A stretch of DNA of 64,000 nt from Caloramator fervidus (GTDB lineage Bacteria > Bacillota > Clostridia > Clostridiales > Caloramatoraceae): positions 1-64,000 of the forward strand of contig NZ_FNUK01000006.1 of assembly GCF_900108045.1 (NCBI RefSeq), read 5' to 3'. Position 1 is the stretch's first letter. Each line of letters begins with the position of its first letter. This document shows positions 16,730 to 25,506 of this stretch, in pieces. Position numbers and translations under genes: made by a program. The notes beneath the pieces are model-generated. The model worked only from the letters and a program-made list of their open reading frames with translations. It was not told the origin of the DNA and did not search any database.

Positions 16730-17374
16730 ATGTTAGAAAATGAAAGAATAGAAAACAAAATTAAAGAGCTTCTTGAAAGAGAAGTTAAAGAACTTTCCTT
16801 AGATGTAAACGTAAGATATTCAAACGGACATGTTACTTTATATGGAATAGTGGATACACTATCTGAAAAACTTGCAATAGAAAATCTAGTATCAAAAATT
16901 GATGAAGTCAAATCAATTGAAAACTGTTTAACCATATCAACAGATGGAACTTTAGAAGATAAGGAAGCAGAACAAAACGTTATAAACAAGCTTAAAAATC
17001 ATCCTAAACTTTCTTCTTTAGGCGTTGAAGTTCAAAGAGGTGTCGCAATATTAAAAGGCAAAGTAGATACATTAAAGGAAAAAAGAATGGCAATGAAATT
17101 AGCATCTGAAGCCTTTGGGATAAAAGATGTAGTATCTCATATTGAAATAGACTCTTTGTATAAAACAGATGATGTAACTATAAACAATAGAATACAAACC
17201 GAGCTTGTTAATAATAATTTAGACAAAAACGACATAAGAGTTAATGTAGAAAATGGAAGCGTAACATTAAATGGATTTGTAAATAGTTTAAAAGACGTGG
17301 AAATTGCACAAGAGATTGCAGAAGGCATAGAAGGGGTAAGAAATGTAAAAAACTTTTTAAAAATTAGAAATTAA
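16730..17374 (+). CDS. Triple BON-domain protein
   Basis: The 214-residue cytoplasmic protein has no signal peptide and consists of three BON (~65 residue) repeats, at about 5-70, 78-145 and 148-213. Each has the pattern of a helix, then V.V..G.V.L.G.V, a helix, and a closing VK.V.N (for example VNVRYSNGHVTLYGIVD and VNVENGSVTLNGFVNSLKD). BON domains usually bind lipid surfaces or couple to channels, but the lack of a signal leaves the role unclear. It follows GGGGAGTGGT and is cotranscribed with the next gene (15 bases). Confidence 0.85.
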   Translation: MLENERIENKIKELLEREVKELSLDVNVRYSNGHVTLYGIVDTLSEKLAIENLVSKIDEVKSIENCLTISTDGTLEDKEAEQNVINKLKNHPKLSSLGVEVQRGVAILKGKVDTLKEKRMAMKLASEAFGIKDVVSHIEIDSLYKTDDVTINNRIQTELVNNNLDKNDIRVNVENGSVTLNGFVNSLKDVEIAQEIAEGIEGVRNVKNFLKIRN

Positions 17375-17389
17375 CCTGGAGGGGGATAA

Positions 17390-18400
17390 ATGAATATAAA
17401 AAACAAAACTATAATAATCATACTTACCTTGTTAATTACATCTTTTATAATTTCAATTTCTTTTTATTATCTATATAACTTTGAAAATATATCCTATACT
17501 CGCAAAACAAAAAAAATATTAGCAAAACTAGAGAAAGAAAATGAAATATTCTCTAGAGAACTTAGCAATTTAACAAATGTCCCTATTGAAGATTCTACTT
17601 ATATCTTAAACTTAACAAATGCTATAAAAAAAAGTGAAGCCAATATAGATACTTTAATAAATCAATTATATTCAATAACTGTTCCAGAAAAATATTCAAA
17701 AGAACATAACAAATTGATTGAAGCTATAAATATGAATAAAAGAATATATACTCAATCAAGACTTATACTAAACAATTTAAAATCAGATAAAATATCCAAA
17801 GCTGCAGAAGATTTTGATAAATACATAACAAACACTCAAAAATTATACAATAACTTAAAAATTCCTTATAAAATCAAATTGCCTACAAAATTTAAAGACA
17901 TATCCAATGAAATGCAATTATTCGCATATAAATGTTATTCAAATTTTGAAGAAAAAAACAGGCTTTATGAACAATATCAAAATTACTTTTCAGAAATAGA
18001 CAAATTAATAAATGACTTTGCAAACATAAAAATTAACTTATCCTCATATTTAGATAACATCAAAAAAAATCCAAGTTATATAAAACAAATAAAAACTGAA
18101 ATAGAAAAAAAACTTTTAAAATTAGAACTTATACACATGGCCTTTTTAAATATATCTGTTCCTGAAAATTTAGTAGAAATTCATAAAAACATAGACAGCA
18201 TAATAATCGATTTTACTAACTACTGCAGAGAATTTAAAGAATGCTTAGATCTTTTAAACATATCAAATAAAAATGAATTTATAAATGAAAAATTCGAGGA
18301 ACTCAATGAAAAATATAACTTAATAAACGAATCATGGATAAAGCTATTAGAATTATATAACCAACAAAAACAATCTCTAAACGAGGTAAATAATACTTAG
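17390..18400 (+). CDS. Membrane-anchored coiled-coil protein, function unknown
   Basis: The 336-residue protein has one N-terminal membrane segment (TIIIILTLLITSFIISISFY, about 7-26). The rest is almost wholly helical and rich in Lys, Asn, Glu, Ile and Leu with heptad-like spacing, as in extracellular stalk or scaffold proteins. No catalytic motif or recognised domain was seen. The ribosome site GGAGGGGG is very strong. It shares an operon with the triple-BON gene and is followed by two terminators in a row. Confidence 0.6.
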   Translation: MNIKNKTIIIILTLLITSFIISISFYYLYNFENISYTRKTKKILAKLEKENEIFSRELSNLTNVPIEDSTYILNLTNAIKKSEANIDTLINQLYSITVPEKYSKEHNKLIEAINMNKRIYTQSRLILNNLKSDKISKAAEDFDKYITNTQKLYNNLKIPYKIKLPTKFKDISNEMQLFAYKCYSNFEEKNRLYEQYQNYFSEIDKLINDFANIKINLSSYLDNIKKNPSYIKQIKTEIEKKLLKLELIHMAFLNISVPENLVEIHKNIDSIIIDFTNYCREFKECLDLLNISNKNEFINEKFEELNEKYNLINESWIKLLELYNQQKQSLNEVNNT

Positions 18401-18452
18401 GGGGTAGCTAAAAGCTGCCCCTTATGTTTTATTTGGCATTTGTGCCATAATT
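18401..18452 (+). terminator. Tandem terminators
   Basis: First stem GGGGTAGCT / AGCTGCCCC (18401-18409 with 18413-18421) then TTATGTTTT. Second stem TGGCA / TGCCA (18434-18438 with 18443-18447) followed by TAATTTTTT. Confidence 0.75.
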
Positions 18453-18514
18453 TTTTCATTTAAACCCCAGTATAGATCTTGGTATAATTATAAAAAAATA
18501 AAAGGGGTGATGGT

Positions 18515-19681
18515 ATGCTAAAAAGGATTATAGCATTTACCATAGTTATTTTCATGCTAATTCCTTCAATAGTTGATGCTGCCATAAGCCTTCCTTTATA
18601 CTACGGCTCTAAAGGGCAACAGGTTGAAGAGCTTCAATCCAATCTTAAATCCTTAGGATATTACTCTTCCACTGTTGATGGAATTTATGGATATGAAACC
18701 TATCTTGCTGTAAAAAAATTTCAAGAAGATAATTTATTAACTCCAACAGGCAATTTAGATCTAGTGACATTAAATCAATTAAACAAAGTTTTAAACAATG
18801 AACCAAAAATTTTATACTACGGCATAAGACATGAAAAAGTTGCAGAACTTCAAACATACTTATACGCTTTAGGATACCTCTCAGTTCAACCTACAGGATA
18901 CTTTGGTAGTTTAACTCAAAATGCTGTATTAAACTTTCAAAAAGATTATGGCTTAAGTTTAACAGGACAAGCTGATAAGGCTGTTTTTGATAAAATATTT
19001 GAAGTTATAGATAATAAATACAAACCATACACAACCTATGAAACCTACATCGTTCAAAGTGGTGATACTCTATGGAGTATTTCTCAGAAATTTAAAGTCA
19101 CTATCCTTGATTTAACCTCCGCTAATGGAATTACTACATCAACAGTTTTATATGTAGGACAAGCTTTAAAAATTCCAAAAATAATTGTCCCTGTAAAACC
19201 ATATTATCCTAAGTATGGTGAATATCTTGACTGGTTTACACAAGCTCAATATATATTTCCGGTTGGTACAGAAGCCACAGTAATAGACTATTTTACTGGA
19301 AAAAGCTTTAAAGTAAAAAGAACCACAGGATCTGGACATGCTGACGTAGAAACCCTAACAGCACAAGACACTGCTATAATGAAAGAAATATTTGGTGGAA
19401 CATGGACTTGGGATGTAAGACCTATAATTTTAGTTGTCAATGGAAGAAGAATAGCTGCATCAATGTCTGGTATGCCCCATGCAGGTTTAGATGCTTATCC
19501 TAGCAATATAAACGTTTATAACAGATCTGGTGGATATGGATATGGCCCAAACTATGATTATATAAAAGGAAACAACATGGATGGACATTTTGATATTCAC
19601 TTTGTCAATTCCCTAAGACATAAGGATTGGCAGGTAGATGAAAGACATCAAGCAATGATAAAAATATCAGCTAATAGATAA
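18515..19681 (+). CDS. Secreted peptidoglycan-binding/LysM protein with conserved C-terminal domain
   Basis: The 388-residue protein has a signal peptide (residues 1-22, ending IVDAA). Two PG_binding_1 repeats lie at about 28-88 and 93-155, a LysM domain at about 166-213 (YIVQSGDTLWSISQKFKV), and a C-terminal domain at 230-388. The C-terminal domain is rich in conserved-looking His, Asp and Trp (GSGHADVETL, GMPHAGLDAYP, DGHFDIHF, LRHKDWQVDERH) and resembles a module seen in clostridial cell-wall proteins. The His pattern could be metal-binding, but no catalytic assignment is safe. The start has AAAGGGGTGATGG. It is monocistronic with its own terminator. Confidence 0.85.
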   Translation: MLKRIIAFTIVIFMLIPSIVDAAISLPLYYGSKGQQVEELQSNLKSLGYYSSTVDGIYGYETYLAVKKFQEDNLLTPTGNLDLVTLNQLNKVLNNEPKILYYGIRHEKVAELQTYLYALGYLSVQPTGYFGSLTQNAVLNFQKDYGLSLTGQADKAVFDKIFEVIDNKYKPYTTYETYIVQSGDTLWSISQKFKVTILDLTSANGITTSTVLYVGQALKIPKIIVPVKPYYPKYGEYLDWFTQAQYIFPVGTEATVIDYFTGKSFKVKRTTGSGHADVETLTAQDTAIMKEIFGGTWTWDVRPIILVVNGRRIAASMSGMPHAGLDAYPSNINVYNRSGGYGYGPNYDYIKGNNMDGHFDIHFVNSLRHKDWQVDERHQAMIKISANR

Positions 19682-19712
19682 GCCAGGTTATTTTAACCTG
19701 GCTTGTTATTTT
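19682..19712 (+). terminator. Rho-independent terminator
   Basis: GCCAGGTTA / TAACCTGGC (19682-19690 with 19694-19702), then TTGTTATTTT. Confidence 0.85.
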
Positions 19713-19764
19713 AATCTTAATTTTAGCATATTCTTTATATAGATTTATTTTAAAGGGTGATTAT

Positions 19765-20463
19765 GTGAAAAAGTATTCTTTAATGATTTTTATAACCTTA
19801 ATTTGCTTTGTAGTTATTATTCTAGGTAAAATAACTTTTATAGAAAGTAACAGCGTATTTAAACAAAACCATCTTCCAAAATATGAAAATTTATATATAT
19901 TCGTTGATATAACTGAAAATAAGATGTATTTAATATCTAATGGTAAAGTTATTAAAACCTACCCTGTATCTTCAGGCAAACCTAAAACCCCATCTCCCAT
20001 TGGAACATGGACTATAACAAGTAAAGCAAGATGGGGAGAAGGATTTGGAGGATATTGGATGGGGTTTAACGTTCCTTGGGGAATGTATGGAATTCATGGA
20101 ACAGATGAACCTTGGTCTATAGGTCATGCTTTATCCCACGGCTGTATAAGAATGTTTAACAAAGATGTAGCTGAACTTTATAAAATAACACCTATAGGAA
20201 CAAAAGTAACTATATATGGAGGCCCTTTTGGGCCCTTTGGCAGCGGTTTTAGAATTTTAAAGCCTGGTGATAGAGGATCTGATGTTTATTTTGTTCAAAA
20301 AAAATTAAAAGAACTTGGATTTTTTAAAGGTTATGTAAATGGTATATATAACGAAAGCATGAAACATGCTGTTCATTCTTTTCAGAAAAAACACAATTTA
20401 AAAGTAAGTGATTATATAGGAATATCATTTTACAACAAACTTGGAATATATTTATTTGACTAG
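19765..20463 (+). CDS. L,D-transpeptidase (YkuD) with C-terminal peptidoglycan-binding domain
   Basis: The 232-residue protein starts at GTG (19765) with GGGTGAT upstream. It has an N-terminal membrane/signal segment (about 5-24), a YkuD catalytic domain (about 44-152) and a PG_binding_1 domain (about 165-228). The catalytic signature is intact: IHGTDEPWSIG, then SHGCIRM with nucleophilic Cys. L,D-transpeptidases form 3-3 peptidoglycan crosslinks or attach proteins outside the membrane. Its neighbour upstream also has PG_binding repeats, suggesting shared cell-wall work. Confidence 0.95.
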   Translation: MKKYSLMIFITLICFVVIILGKITFIESNSVFKQNHLPKYENLYIFVDITENKMYLISNGKVIKTYPVSSGKPKTPSPIGTWTITSKARWGEGFGGYWMGFNVPWGMYGIHGTDEPWSIGHALSHGCIRMFNKDVAELYKITPIGTKVTIYGGPFGPFGSGFRILKPGDRGSDVYFVQKKLKELGFFKGYVNGIYNESMKHAVHSFQKKHNLKVSDYIGISFYNKLGIYLFD

Positions 20464-20484
20464 CCCTTGGCTAGTCAACTTTTA
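20458..20484. terminator. Bidirectional hairpin between convergent genes
   Basis: GACTAGCC / GGCTAGTC (20458-20465 with 20469-20476), 3-base loop, then AACTTTTA on the plus strand. It overlaps both stop codons. Confidence 0.65.
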
Positions 20485-21490
20485 TATACTTTATCTCTCC
20501 ATAGATATTTTGCGGATTTTTTGATTTTACAAGTAAACATAAGTAGTTATTATTTAAATCTAAAAAATACAAATATTTATCCTTTGGTAAAGCCTTTGCT
20601 ATACCTTTAGAAATATCAATATATTTTATGTTATCTCCTTCTACACTGTTAATATAAAAAAGTCTTTTATCCTTTATATAAAAGTCCTCAACATTTTTTT
20701 CTAGTATTTCTTTTTTATAGTTCTTTAAGTTAACTCTAATAAGTTTTTTACTTTCATAGTCAATAAAATATAAATATCCATAATCTACAATAAGCCTACC
20801 TTGATAAAAATCTAAAACGTTCTCTTGAGCTTTACAGCTGATTTCTGTCAATTTTTTACCATTAAGGTCTATAACTGATATATTAGACAAACTATTTATA
20901 AAATAAATTTTATCATTATAAACATCTAAGGAATAAACAGGGCCATCATATAATTGTTTAATAGAATAATTATCTAAATTTATTTTTTTTATTCCATTTT
21001 GTCCCCATGTTAAAATATAGTTTTTAAAACATCTTTTGTTTTCTAATAAAGATAAGGCAATACTGTTTTCATAAGGAAGGACCTTAAATTCCCTTCCATT
21101 TTTTATTTTTCTTAGTTTATTGTTTGAATCATAATAAAAAATATAATCTTTAAAAATAAAGAAAGTATTATACCCAGTTAAAACTTTATTTTGGCTTATT
21201 TTTTTAAGTTTTTTAGTTAAAATATTATAAGAATACAAACAATTATCTTTATTAGAAACAAATATAATTTGATTGTTAAACAAAATAAATCCTGCCTCAT
21301 TTATGTTATAAATTATAGGATTTTTGTTTTTATATAAGTTAAAATTATTAGTATTTACATAGTAAACATCTTTATCAACAAAATAATAATTAGGATATAT
21401 TAAAGTTTGTCCATAATCCATATTTGAAAAAGCCTTATTTATAAACAAAACATACAAAACTATAAGTAATAAAAAAATTTTTCTTTTCAT
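20471..21490 (-). CDS. Secreted beta-propeller-like protein (DUF5050 type)
   Basis: The 339-residue protein has a signal peptide or N-terminal membrane anchor (IFLLLIVLYVLFINKAFS). It then consists of many short repeats of the form ..ndkIYFIN..n.I..idlnGk...l, for example KIYFINSLSNISVIDLNGK and GYLYFIDYESKKLIRVNLKN. Such repeats build beta-propellers. No catalytic site is evident; it is probably a surface or cell-wall associated protein. It is monocistronic, convergent with the L,D-transpeptidase. Confidence 0.65.
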   Translation of the reverse strand: MKRKIFLLLIVLYVLFINKAFSNMDYGQTLIYPNYYFVDKDVYYVNTNNFNLYKNKNPIIYNINEAGFILFNNQIIFVSNKDNCLYSYNILTKKLKKISQNKVLTGYNTFFIFKDYIFYYDSNNKLRKIKNGREFKVLPYENSIALSLLENKRCFKNYILTWGQNGIKKINLDNYSIKQLYDGPVYSLDVYNDKIYFINSLSNISVIDLNGKKLTEISCKAQENVLDFYQGRLIVDYGYLYFIDYESKKLIRVNLKNYKKEILEKNVEDFYIKDKRLFYINSVEGDNIKYIDISKGIAKALPKDKYLYFLDLNNNYLCLLVKSKNPQNIYGEIKYIKVD

Positions 21491-21631
21491 ACCATCCCCT
21501 CTTTCTTTTTATAACTTATTTATTATTTTTCCCATACAAAGTAAAAATATTCACTTAACCCAAATTTTTAAAGAATAATTCTTTGTTTATATGCAAAAAA
21601 TATTTGTGAAAAACAACAAGGAGGGGAAAAA

Positions 21632-21787
21632 ATGATAAACAAGAACATTTCCTGCAATGTTAAAGACTGCAAATATCACGCTCAGACTGAAAACTACTGT
21701 ACATTAAATTCAATTCAAATAGTAAACCACACAACCCCTGCAACAACTAAAGAAAGCACCGACTGTGCAAGCTTTGAAAAAAAATAA
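21632..21787 (+). CDS. DUF1540 small cysteine-containing protein
   Basis: The 51-residue protein starts at ATG 21632 with a strong AAGGAGGGG site. It has one DUF1540 unit: the cysteine pattern ISCNVKDCKYHAQTENYCTL followed by a C-terminal TDCASFE, i.e. four spaced cysteines plus a histidine, suggesting a small zinc-binding or metal-binding fold. DUF1540 proteins are widespread and uncharacterised in spore-forming Firmicutes. A bidirectional terminator follows immediately. Confidence 0.9.
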   Translation: MINKNISCNVKDCKYHAQTENYCTLNSIQIVNHTTPATTKESTDCASFEKK

Positions 21788-21814
21788 GGATCTGGATAGC
21801 CAGATCCTTATTTT
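21786..21814. terminator. Bidirectional terminator
   Basis: AAGGATCTGG / CCAGATCCTT (21786-21795 with 21800-21809) with flanking T/A runs on both sides; it serves both convergent genes. Confidence 0.85.
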
Positions 21815-22836
21815 AATTCAAACTCATACTCATTTTTATATTCAAAACCTAAATTTTTAAACTCCAAATAGTAAACTCCTTTTTCTAACCTTAAAAAGTA
21901 AATGCCTTTTAAGTTTATTTCCTTTAATACCTCTTCTTTTTGATTTTTTAACAAAACTTTAACTTTAGGTGAAAGATTATAAATTTTTAATAGTACATCC
22001 TTATAAGCATAAAACTTAAAAAAATCTACATCTTCAATATAATCTATCCTACCCTTATATACCTTATTAAACTCAGCCTCATAAGCTTTATTTATCAAAT
22101 TATTATATTCATAATCATCCATATCTATGTATATACCATCCTCTATTATTCCCTTATACCTCATAGCTTTAAACTTCTTACCGTTTTGTCCTTTTTTTAT
22201 TTGTTCATAACTTCTATAACTTACAACTGTTTTATCTACACTATCTTTGCTGTGCCTTGCTTCAAGAGTTATAATTCCACTTTTGTCATAGCTTTCCTTT
22301 AAATAAATAAATACATGCTCCCCCTCTGCATTATATATATCCATTGGTTTTATTTTGTTTTCATTTATATATTTAAAATATTTTTCCATATCTTTTGTTG
22401 AAATTTTTTCAGGTAAATTAAAAACTGCACTAACAAAACCTGAGCAATCAAGACCTGCCGTTTTTTCCTTATACAATCCCTCTGTCAATACATTTCCTGG
22501 AACATACCCTTTATAGAGGGCATCTTTAAAATTTTTAACTTCCTTTATGTTGCTAATATCAACAGAAATGTATCCTCCCCAGCAATATGGAATTCCAACT
22601 ACAATCTTTTTTTCATCACCTAAAAAATTGGGAAGTTTTATATCCTGCCTATATAATTTAATAGGCTCATATTCCCAAACAAAATTAATTATATCCATTG
22701 CTCTTTTATATGCTTCTTGACGAGATATTTTTCTTATAAAAATCTCTTCTTTTTTAGGCTTAATTAACATAAAAATCAAAAAAACTATTATAAACAAAAC
22801 TAAGCAAAGCTTTATCAAAAAACCTTTTCTTCCCAT
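21808..22836 (-). CDS. Membrane-anchored NlpC/P60-like cysteine peptidase
   Basis: The 342-residue protein has an N-terminal membrane segment (about 5-25), a central papain-like domain with the catalytic GLDCSGFVSAVF motif and the histidine in GEHVFIYL, preceded by IPYCWGGY. A C-terminal beta-rich region (about 265-342) resembles pre-peptidase C-type domains (DVDFFKFYAYKDVLLKIYNL). It probably cleaves peptidoglycan stem peptides outside the cell. The start ATG at 22834-22836 follows GGAGGAGG; a TTG four codons earlier overlaps that site and is rejected. Confidence 0.8.
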   Translation of the reverse strand: MGRKGFLIKLCLVLFIIVFLIFMLIKPKKEEIFIRKISRQEAYKRAMDIINFVWEYEPIKLYRQDIKLPNFLGDEKKIVVGIPYCWGGYISVDISNIKEVKNFKDALYKGYVPGNVLTEGLYKEKTAGLDCSGFVSAVFNLPEKISTKDMEKYFKYINENKIKPMDIYNAEGEHVFIYLKESYDKSGIITLEARHSKDSVDKTVVSYRSYEQIKKGQNGKKFKAMRYKGIIEDGIYIDMDDYEYNNLINKAYEAEFNKVYKGRIDYIEDVDFFKFYAYKDVLLKIYNLSPKVKVLLKNQKEEVLKEINLKGIYFLRLEKGVYYLEFKNLGFEYKNEYEFELK

Positions 22837-22932
22837 GTCCTCCTCCAAAATATTACTTTCTTTAAATTTTTATGATATTAAAACCAAAAACTTCACATAC
22901 TAAATATAAAGTTAAACTGAGGGGGACTATAT

Positions 22933-24228
22933 ATGACCCGGGTCAACCAAGTAATAATAGACTTTTTACTTATATTTTTGCTAATACTAATTAATGGATT
23001 TTTTGCCGCATCAGAAATTGCAATTATATCTATAAATAGAAATAAAATATCTATGCAAGCTCAAGAAGGAATCAAAAAAGCAATTTTAATTCAAAAATTA
23101 TTTAAAGAACCTAGCAAATTCTTAGCAACAATACAGGTTGGAATAACTTTAACAGGATTTTTAGCTAGTGCATCAGCTGCTGTAAGCATTTCAACATATT
23201 TTTCACAATATTTAAAAAGACTAAATATCCCCTTTAGTGAACAAATTTCCCTTATTCTTGTAACCCTTTTTATATCATATATAACTTTAGTTTTAGGAGA
23301 ACTTTTGCCAAAACGTTTGGCTCTACAAAATCCTGAAAAAATAGCATTTAAAATAATAGGAATCATTTTATTTATATCTAAAATAACTTCTCCTTTTGTA
23401 AAAATATTAACACTTTCCACAAACTTCTTTGCAAAAATGTTTGGAGTAGGTTCCACCTATGAAGAAGAAAAAGTAACAGAAGATGAAATAAGAATGATGA
23501 TAGATGTTGGAGAAGAAAATGGTGTATTAAACCAAACAGAAAAAGAAATGATAGATGGAATATTCGACTTTGATGATACCCTTGCAAAGGAGGTTATGAC
23601 TCCAAGAACAGCAGTATTTGCAATTGACATAAATACGCCTTTAGAAGAAATAATTCATAAAATCATAGAAGAACAATACTCAAGAATCCCAGTATATGAC
23701 GGGGATATAGACAACATAGTAGGAATTCTTTATATGAAGGATTTATTTGTAGAAATGGTAAGCAAAAAAATAGAAGATATATCAATAAAAAATTTACTTC
23801 GCAAAGCTTACTTTGTTCCAGATACAAAAAAAATAGACGTATTATTTAGAGAACTTCAAACCAGCAAAAACCACATGGCAATCCTTATAGATGAATATGG
23901 AGGAGTTTCTGGAATAATAACAATTGAAGATTTGATAGAAGAAATTGTAGGAAATATATCTGATGAATATGATGAAGATATAAAAGATTTTCAAAAGCTT
24001 GAAAATAACATTTACTTAGTTGATGGACTTGTTAGTATTGATGAAGTAAACGAAAAATTAAATTTAAAAATACCCTCTAAACATCATGATACAATAGGTG
24101 GCTTTGTATTAGACCTTATAGGCAATATACCACAAAAAGGCCAAAAAGTTGAATATGAAAACATAACCTTTACTGTTGAAAAGATTGATGAAAAAAGAAT
24201 AGAACAAATTAAAATAGAAATAAAATAA
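22933..24228 (+). CDS. CorC/HlyC family membrane protein (DUF21-CBS-CorC)
   Basis: The 431-residue protein has a DUF21/CNNM transmembrane domain (about 1-195; FFAASEIAIISINRNKI and LGELLPKRLALQNPE are family signatures), a CBS pair (about 215-335; MTPRTAVFAIDINTP, YSRIPVYDGDIDNIVG, HMAILIDEYGGVSGIITIED) and a CorC_HlyC domain (about 350-430; GFVLDLIGNIPQKGQKVEY). Members export or regulate Mg2+/Co2+; the older name hemolysin C-like is misleading. The start has a GAGGGGG site. It is monocistronic with a terminator. Confidence 0.93.
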   Translation: MTRVNQVIIDFLLIFLLILINGFFAASEIAIISINRNKISMQAQEGIKKAILIQKLFKEPSKFLATIQVGITLTGFLASASAAVSISTYFSQYLKRLNIPFSEQISLILVTLFISYITLVLGELLPKRLALQNPEKIAFKIIGIILFISKITSPFVKILTLSTNFFAKMFGVGSTYEEEKVTEDEIRMMIDVGEENGVLNQTEKEMIDGIFDFDDTLAKEVMTPRTAVFAIDINTPLEEIIHKIIEEQYSRIPVYDGDIDNIVGILYMKDLFVEMVSKKIEDISIKNLLRKAYFVPDTKKIDVLFRELQTSKNHMAILIDEYGGVSGIITIEDLIEEIVGNISDEYDEDIKDFQKLENNIYLVDGLVSIDEVNEKLNLKIPSKHHDTIGGFVLDLIGNIPQKGQKVEYENITFTVEKIDEKRIEQIKIEIK

Positions 24229-24246
24229 GTTTTTAAAACAACAATG

Positions 24247-24276
24247 CCCCATGAAAGCTTATCTTTCATGGGGTTT
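24247..24276. terminator. Terminator between convergent genes
   Basis: CCCCATGAAAG / CTTTCATGGGG (24247-24257 with 24263-24273), followed by TTT on the plus strand and by CATTGTTGTTTT on the minus strand. Confidence 0.8.
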
Positions 24277-24281
24277 AAACT

Positions 24282-24485
24282 TTATTCATTTAACATCTTG
24301 TCTATCCAATTTAATTTTTCTTGTAACAATTCTTTGTATTTCTTTAAAACTTCTTTTCTATCCTCTACATTTGCGTTAAATGCATTCATACAAAATTGCC
24401 CTCTAAATCCTCTACCCAAATTGCATAACCTTCTTCTTTGTCTTAATTCCATTCCAATAGGACCATATCCACATCTTCCAAACAT
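24282..24485 (-). CDS. Small CGYGP-type protein near the NifX/MinD cluster
   Basis: The 67-residue protein starts at ATG 24483-24485 behind GGGAGGTG. Its first half is rich in Gly, Arg and Cys (MFGRCGYGPIGMELRQRRR, then CNLGRGFRGQFC); the second half is a charged amphipathic helix. The layout is reminiscent of DUF5320-type small proteins found beside NifX and MRP-type ATPases, but the match is not strong. It has its own promoter, whose two palindromes are the same as those of the adjacent NifX operon, so the two are probably coregulated. Confidence 0.6.
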   Translation of the reverse strand: MFGRCGYGPIGMELRQRRRLCNLGRGFRGQFCMNAFNANVEDRKEVLKKYKELLQEKLNWIDKMLNE

Positions 24486-24504
24486 ACTTTCACCTCCCAA
24501 GTAA

Positions 24505-24557
24505 TTGGCATATGCTATTTACAATTATTATTATACTACTTTTTTGGCATACGTCAA
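24505..24557 (-). promoter_or_regulatory. Promoter with paired operator palindromes (24485 gene)
   Basis: -35 TTGACG (24557-24552), 16-bp spacer, -10 TATAAT (24535-24530). Palindromes TTGGCATATGCTA (24505-24517) and TTGGCATACGTCAA (24544-24557) have centres 39 bp apart. One covers the -35, the other the start region. The same pair occurs at 27951-28004. Confidence 0.65.
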
Positions 24558-24567
24558 TAACTTTATA

Positions 24568-24605
24568 AAAATAAAGCATGTTGAAATTACTTCAACATGC
24601 TTTAT
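24568..24605 (-). terminator. Terminator of the NifX/MinD/Fur operon
   Basis: ATAAAGCATGTTGAA / TTCAACATGCTTTAT (24571-24585 with 24591-24605), 5-base loop, then TTTTATAAAG on the minus strand. Confidence 0.85.
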
Positions 24606-25054
24606 TGGTTTTCTTCATTAAATATCTTACACCATCTTTTACAACGCTTTTCAGCATTATTACATTTTACATTATTTGAACCGCACTTAGGGCATGTTGT
24701 TTTATCCCGCTCATAATTAACTTCATACACATTGCCACAATCTAAGCATATGTTTTTACAAAAATGGGTAGTATAATGCCCTCCACTAATTCTTATTGCT
24801 TTTCCTTCTGTTAGGGCAATAGCTACTTTTTTCCTTGCAGAATCTATTATATTTTGAAAGGTTTGTCTTGATACTTGCATCCTTTCTGCACACTCTTCTT
24901 GACTTAGCTCTTCTATATCCTTTAGCCTCATCGCTTCAAGTTCTTCTACCTTTAAGACTACCTCTTGTAAGTCACATCTTGGTCTACCAAAAGGAATAAA
25001 ATAAGTATCCTGTGGAAAAAATTCTACTCTTCTAAATTTAATTGGCCTTGGCAT
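24602..25054 (-). CDS. DUF134 helix-turn-helix protein with C-terminal zinc ribbon
   Basis: The 150-residue protein starts at ATG 25052-25054 behind AGGGAGGA. The DUF134 opening is MPRPIKFRRVEFFP, with a sigma-like HTH at about 45-85 (LSQEECAERMQVSRQTFQNI). The C-terminal third has a zinc ribbon CLDCGNVYEVNYERDKTTC...CGSNN plus two further cysteines. DUF134 proteins are probable DNA-binding regulators often found beside NifX and MinD-type ATPases. It overlaps the Fur-like gene by 31 bases. It is a candidate for binding the palindromes in the two local promoters. Confidence 0.88.
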   Translation of the reverse strand: MPRPIKFRRVEFFPQDTYFIPFGRPRCDLQEVVLKVEELEAMRLKDIEELSQEECAERMQVSRQTFQNIIDSARKKVAIALTEGKAIRISGGHYTTHFCKNICLDCGNVYEVNYERDKTTCPKCGSNNVKCNNAEKRCKRWCKIFNEENQ

Positions 25055-25488
25055 TTTAATTCCTCCCTGCATATATTACATAATCCATAAAGCATCATAT
25101 CCATGTCATGTATTTCTATATTGTTTTCCTCTTCTAATCTATTATTTAGTTTAACATATTCAACGCTTATTTTGCTATTAATATCTATCGTTTTTCCACA
25201 ATTTAAACATTTAAAATGAATATGCAGGGGGTTTTTGCTAAACATTTTCATTTCATAGTAACTAACTCCACTAACATTTATCTCTTTTATAATCCCTAAT
25301 TTTTTAAATAACTTTAATGTTCTATATACAGTAGCAAGTCCTATATTTTTATCCTTTACCTTCTCATATATTTCTTTTGCACTTAAATGAACCGGACTTT
25401 TTATTATAACATCTAATATTAATTGTTTTTGTTTTGTAAACTTATAATTATTTTTTTCAAACATTCTCTTAAAATAACTTATATCCAT
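25024..25488 (-). CDS. Fur family transcriptional regulator
   Basis: The 154-residue protein has the Fur winged-helix DNA-binding domain (KFTKQKQLILDVI, HLSAKEIYEKVKDKNIGLATVYRTLKLF) and a dimerisation half with HIHFKCLNCGKTIDI and a second CNIC pair, which together form the structural zinc site. Which metal or signal it senses (Fe, Zn, Mn or peroxide) cannot be told from these motifs alone. It is within the NifX/MinD-ferredoxin operon, 18 bases after the second NifX gene, and overlaps the DUF134 gene. Confidence 0.92.
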   Translation of the reverse strand: MDISYFKRMFEKNNYKFTKQKQLILDVIIKSPVHLSAKEIYEKVKDKNIGLATVYRTLKLFKKLGIIKEINVSGVSYYEMKMFSKNPLHIHFKCLNCGKTIDINSKISVEYVKLNNRLEEENNIEIHDMDMMLYGLCNICREELKCQGQLNLEE

Positions 25489-25506
25489 ATAATCATCCTT
25501 TTTACA

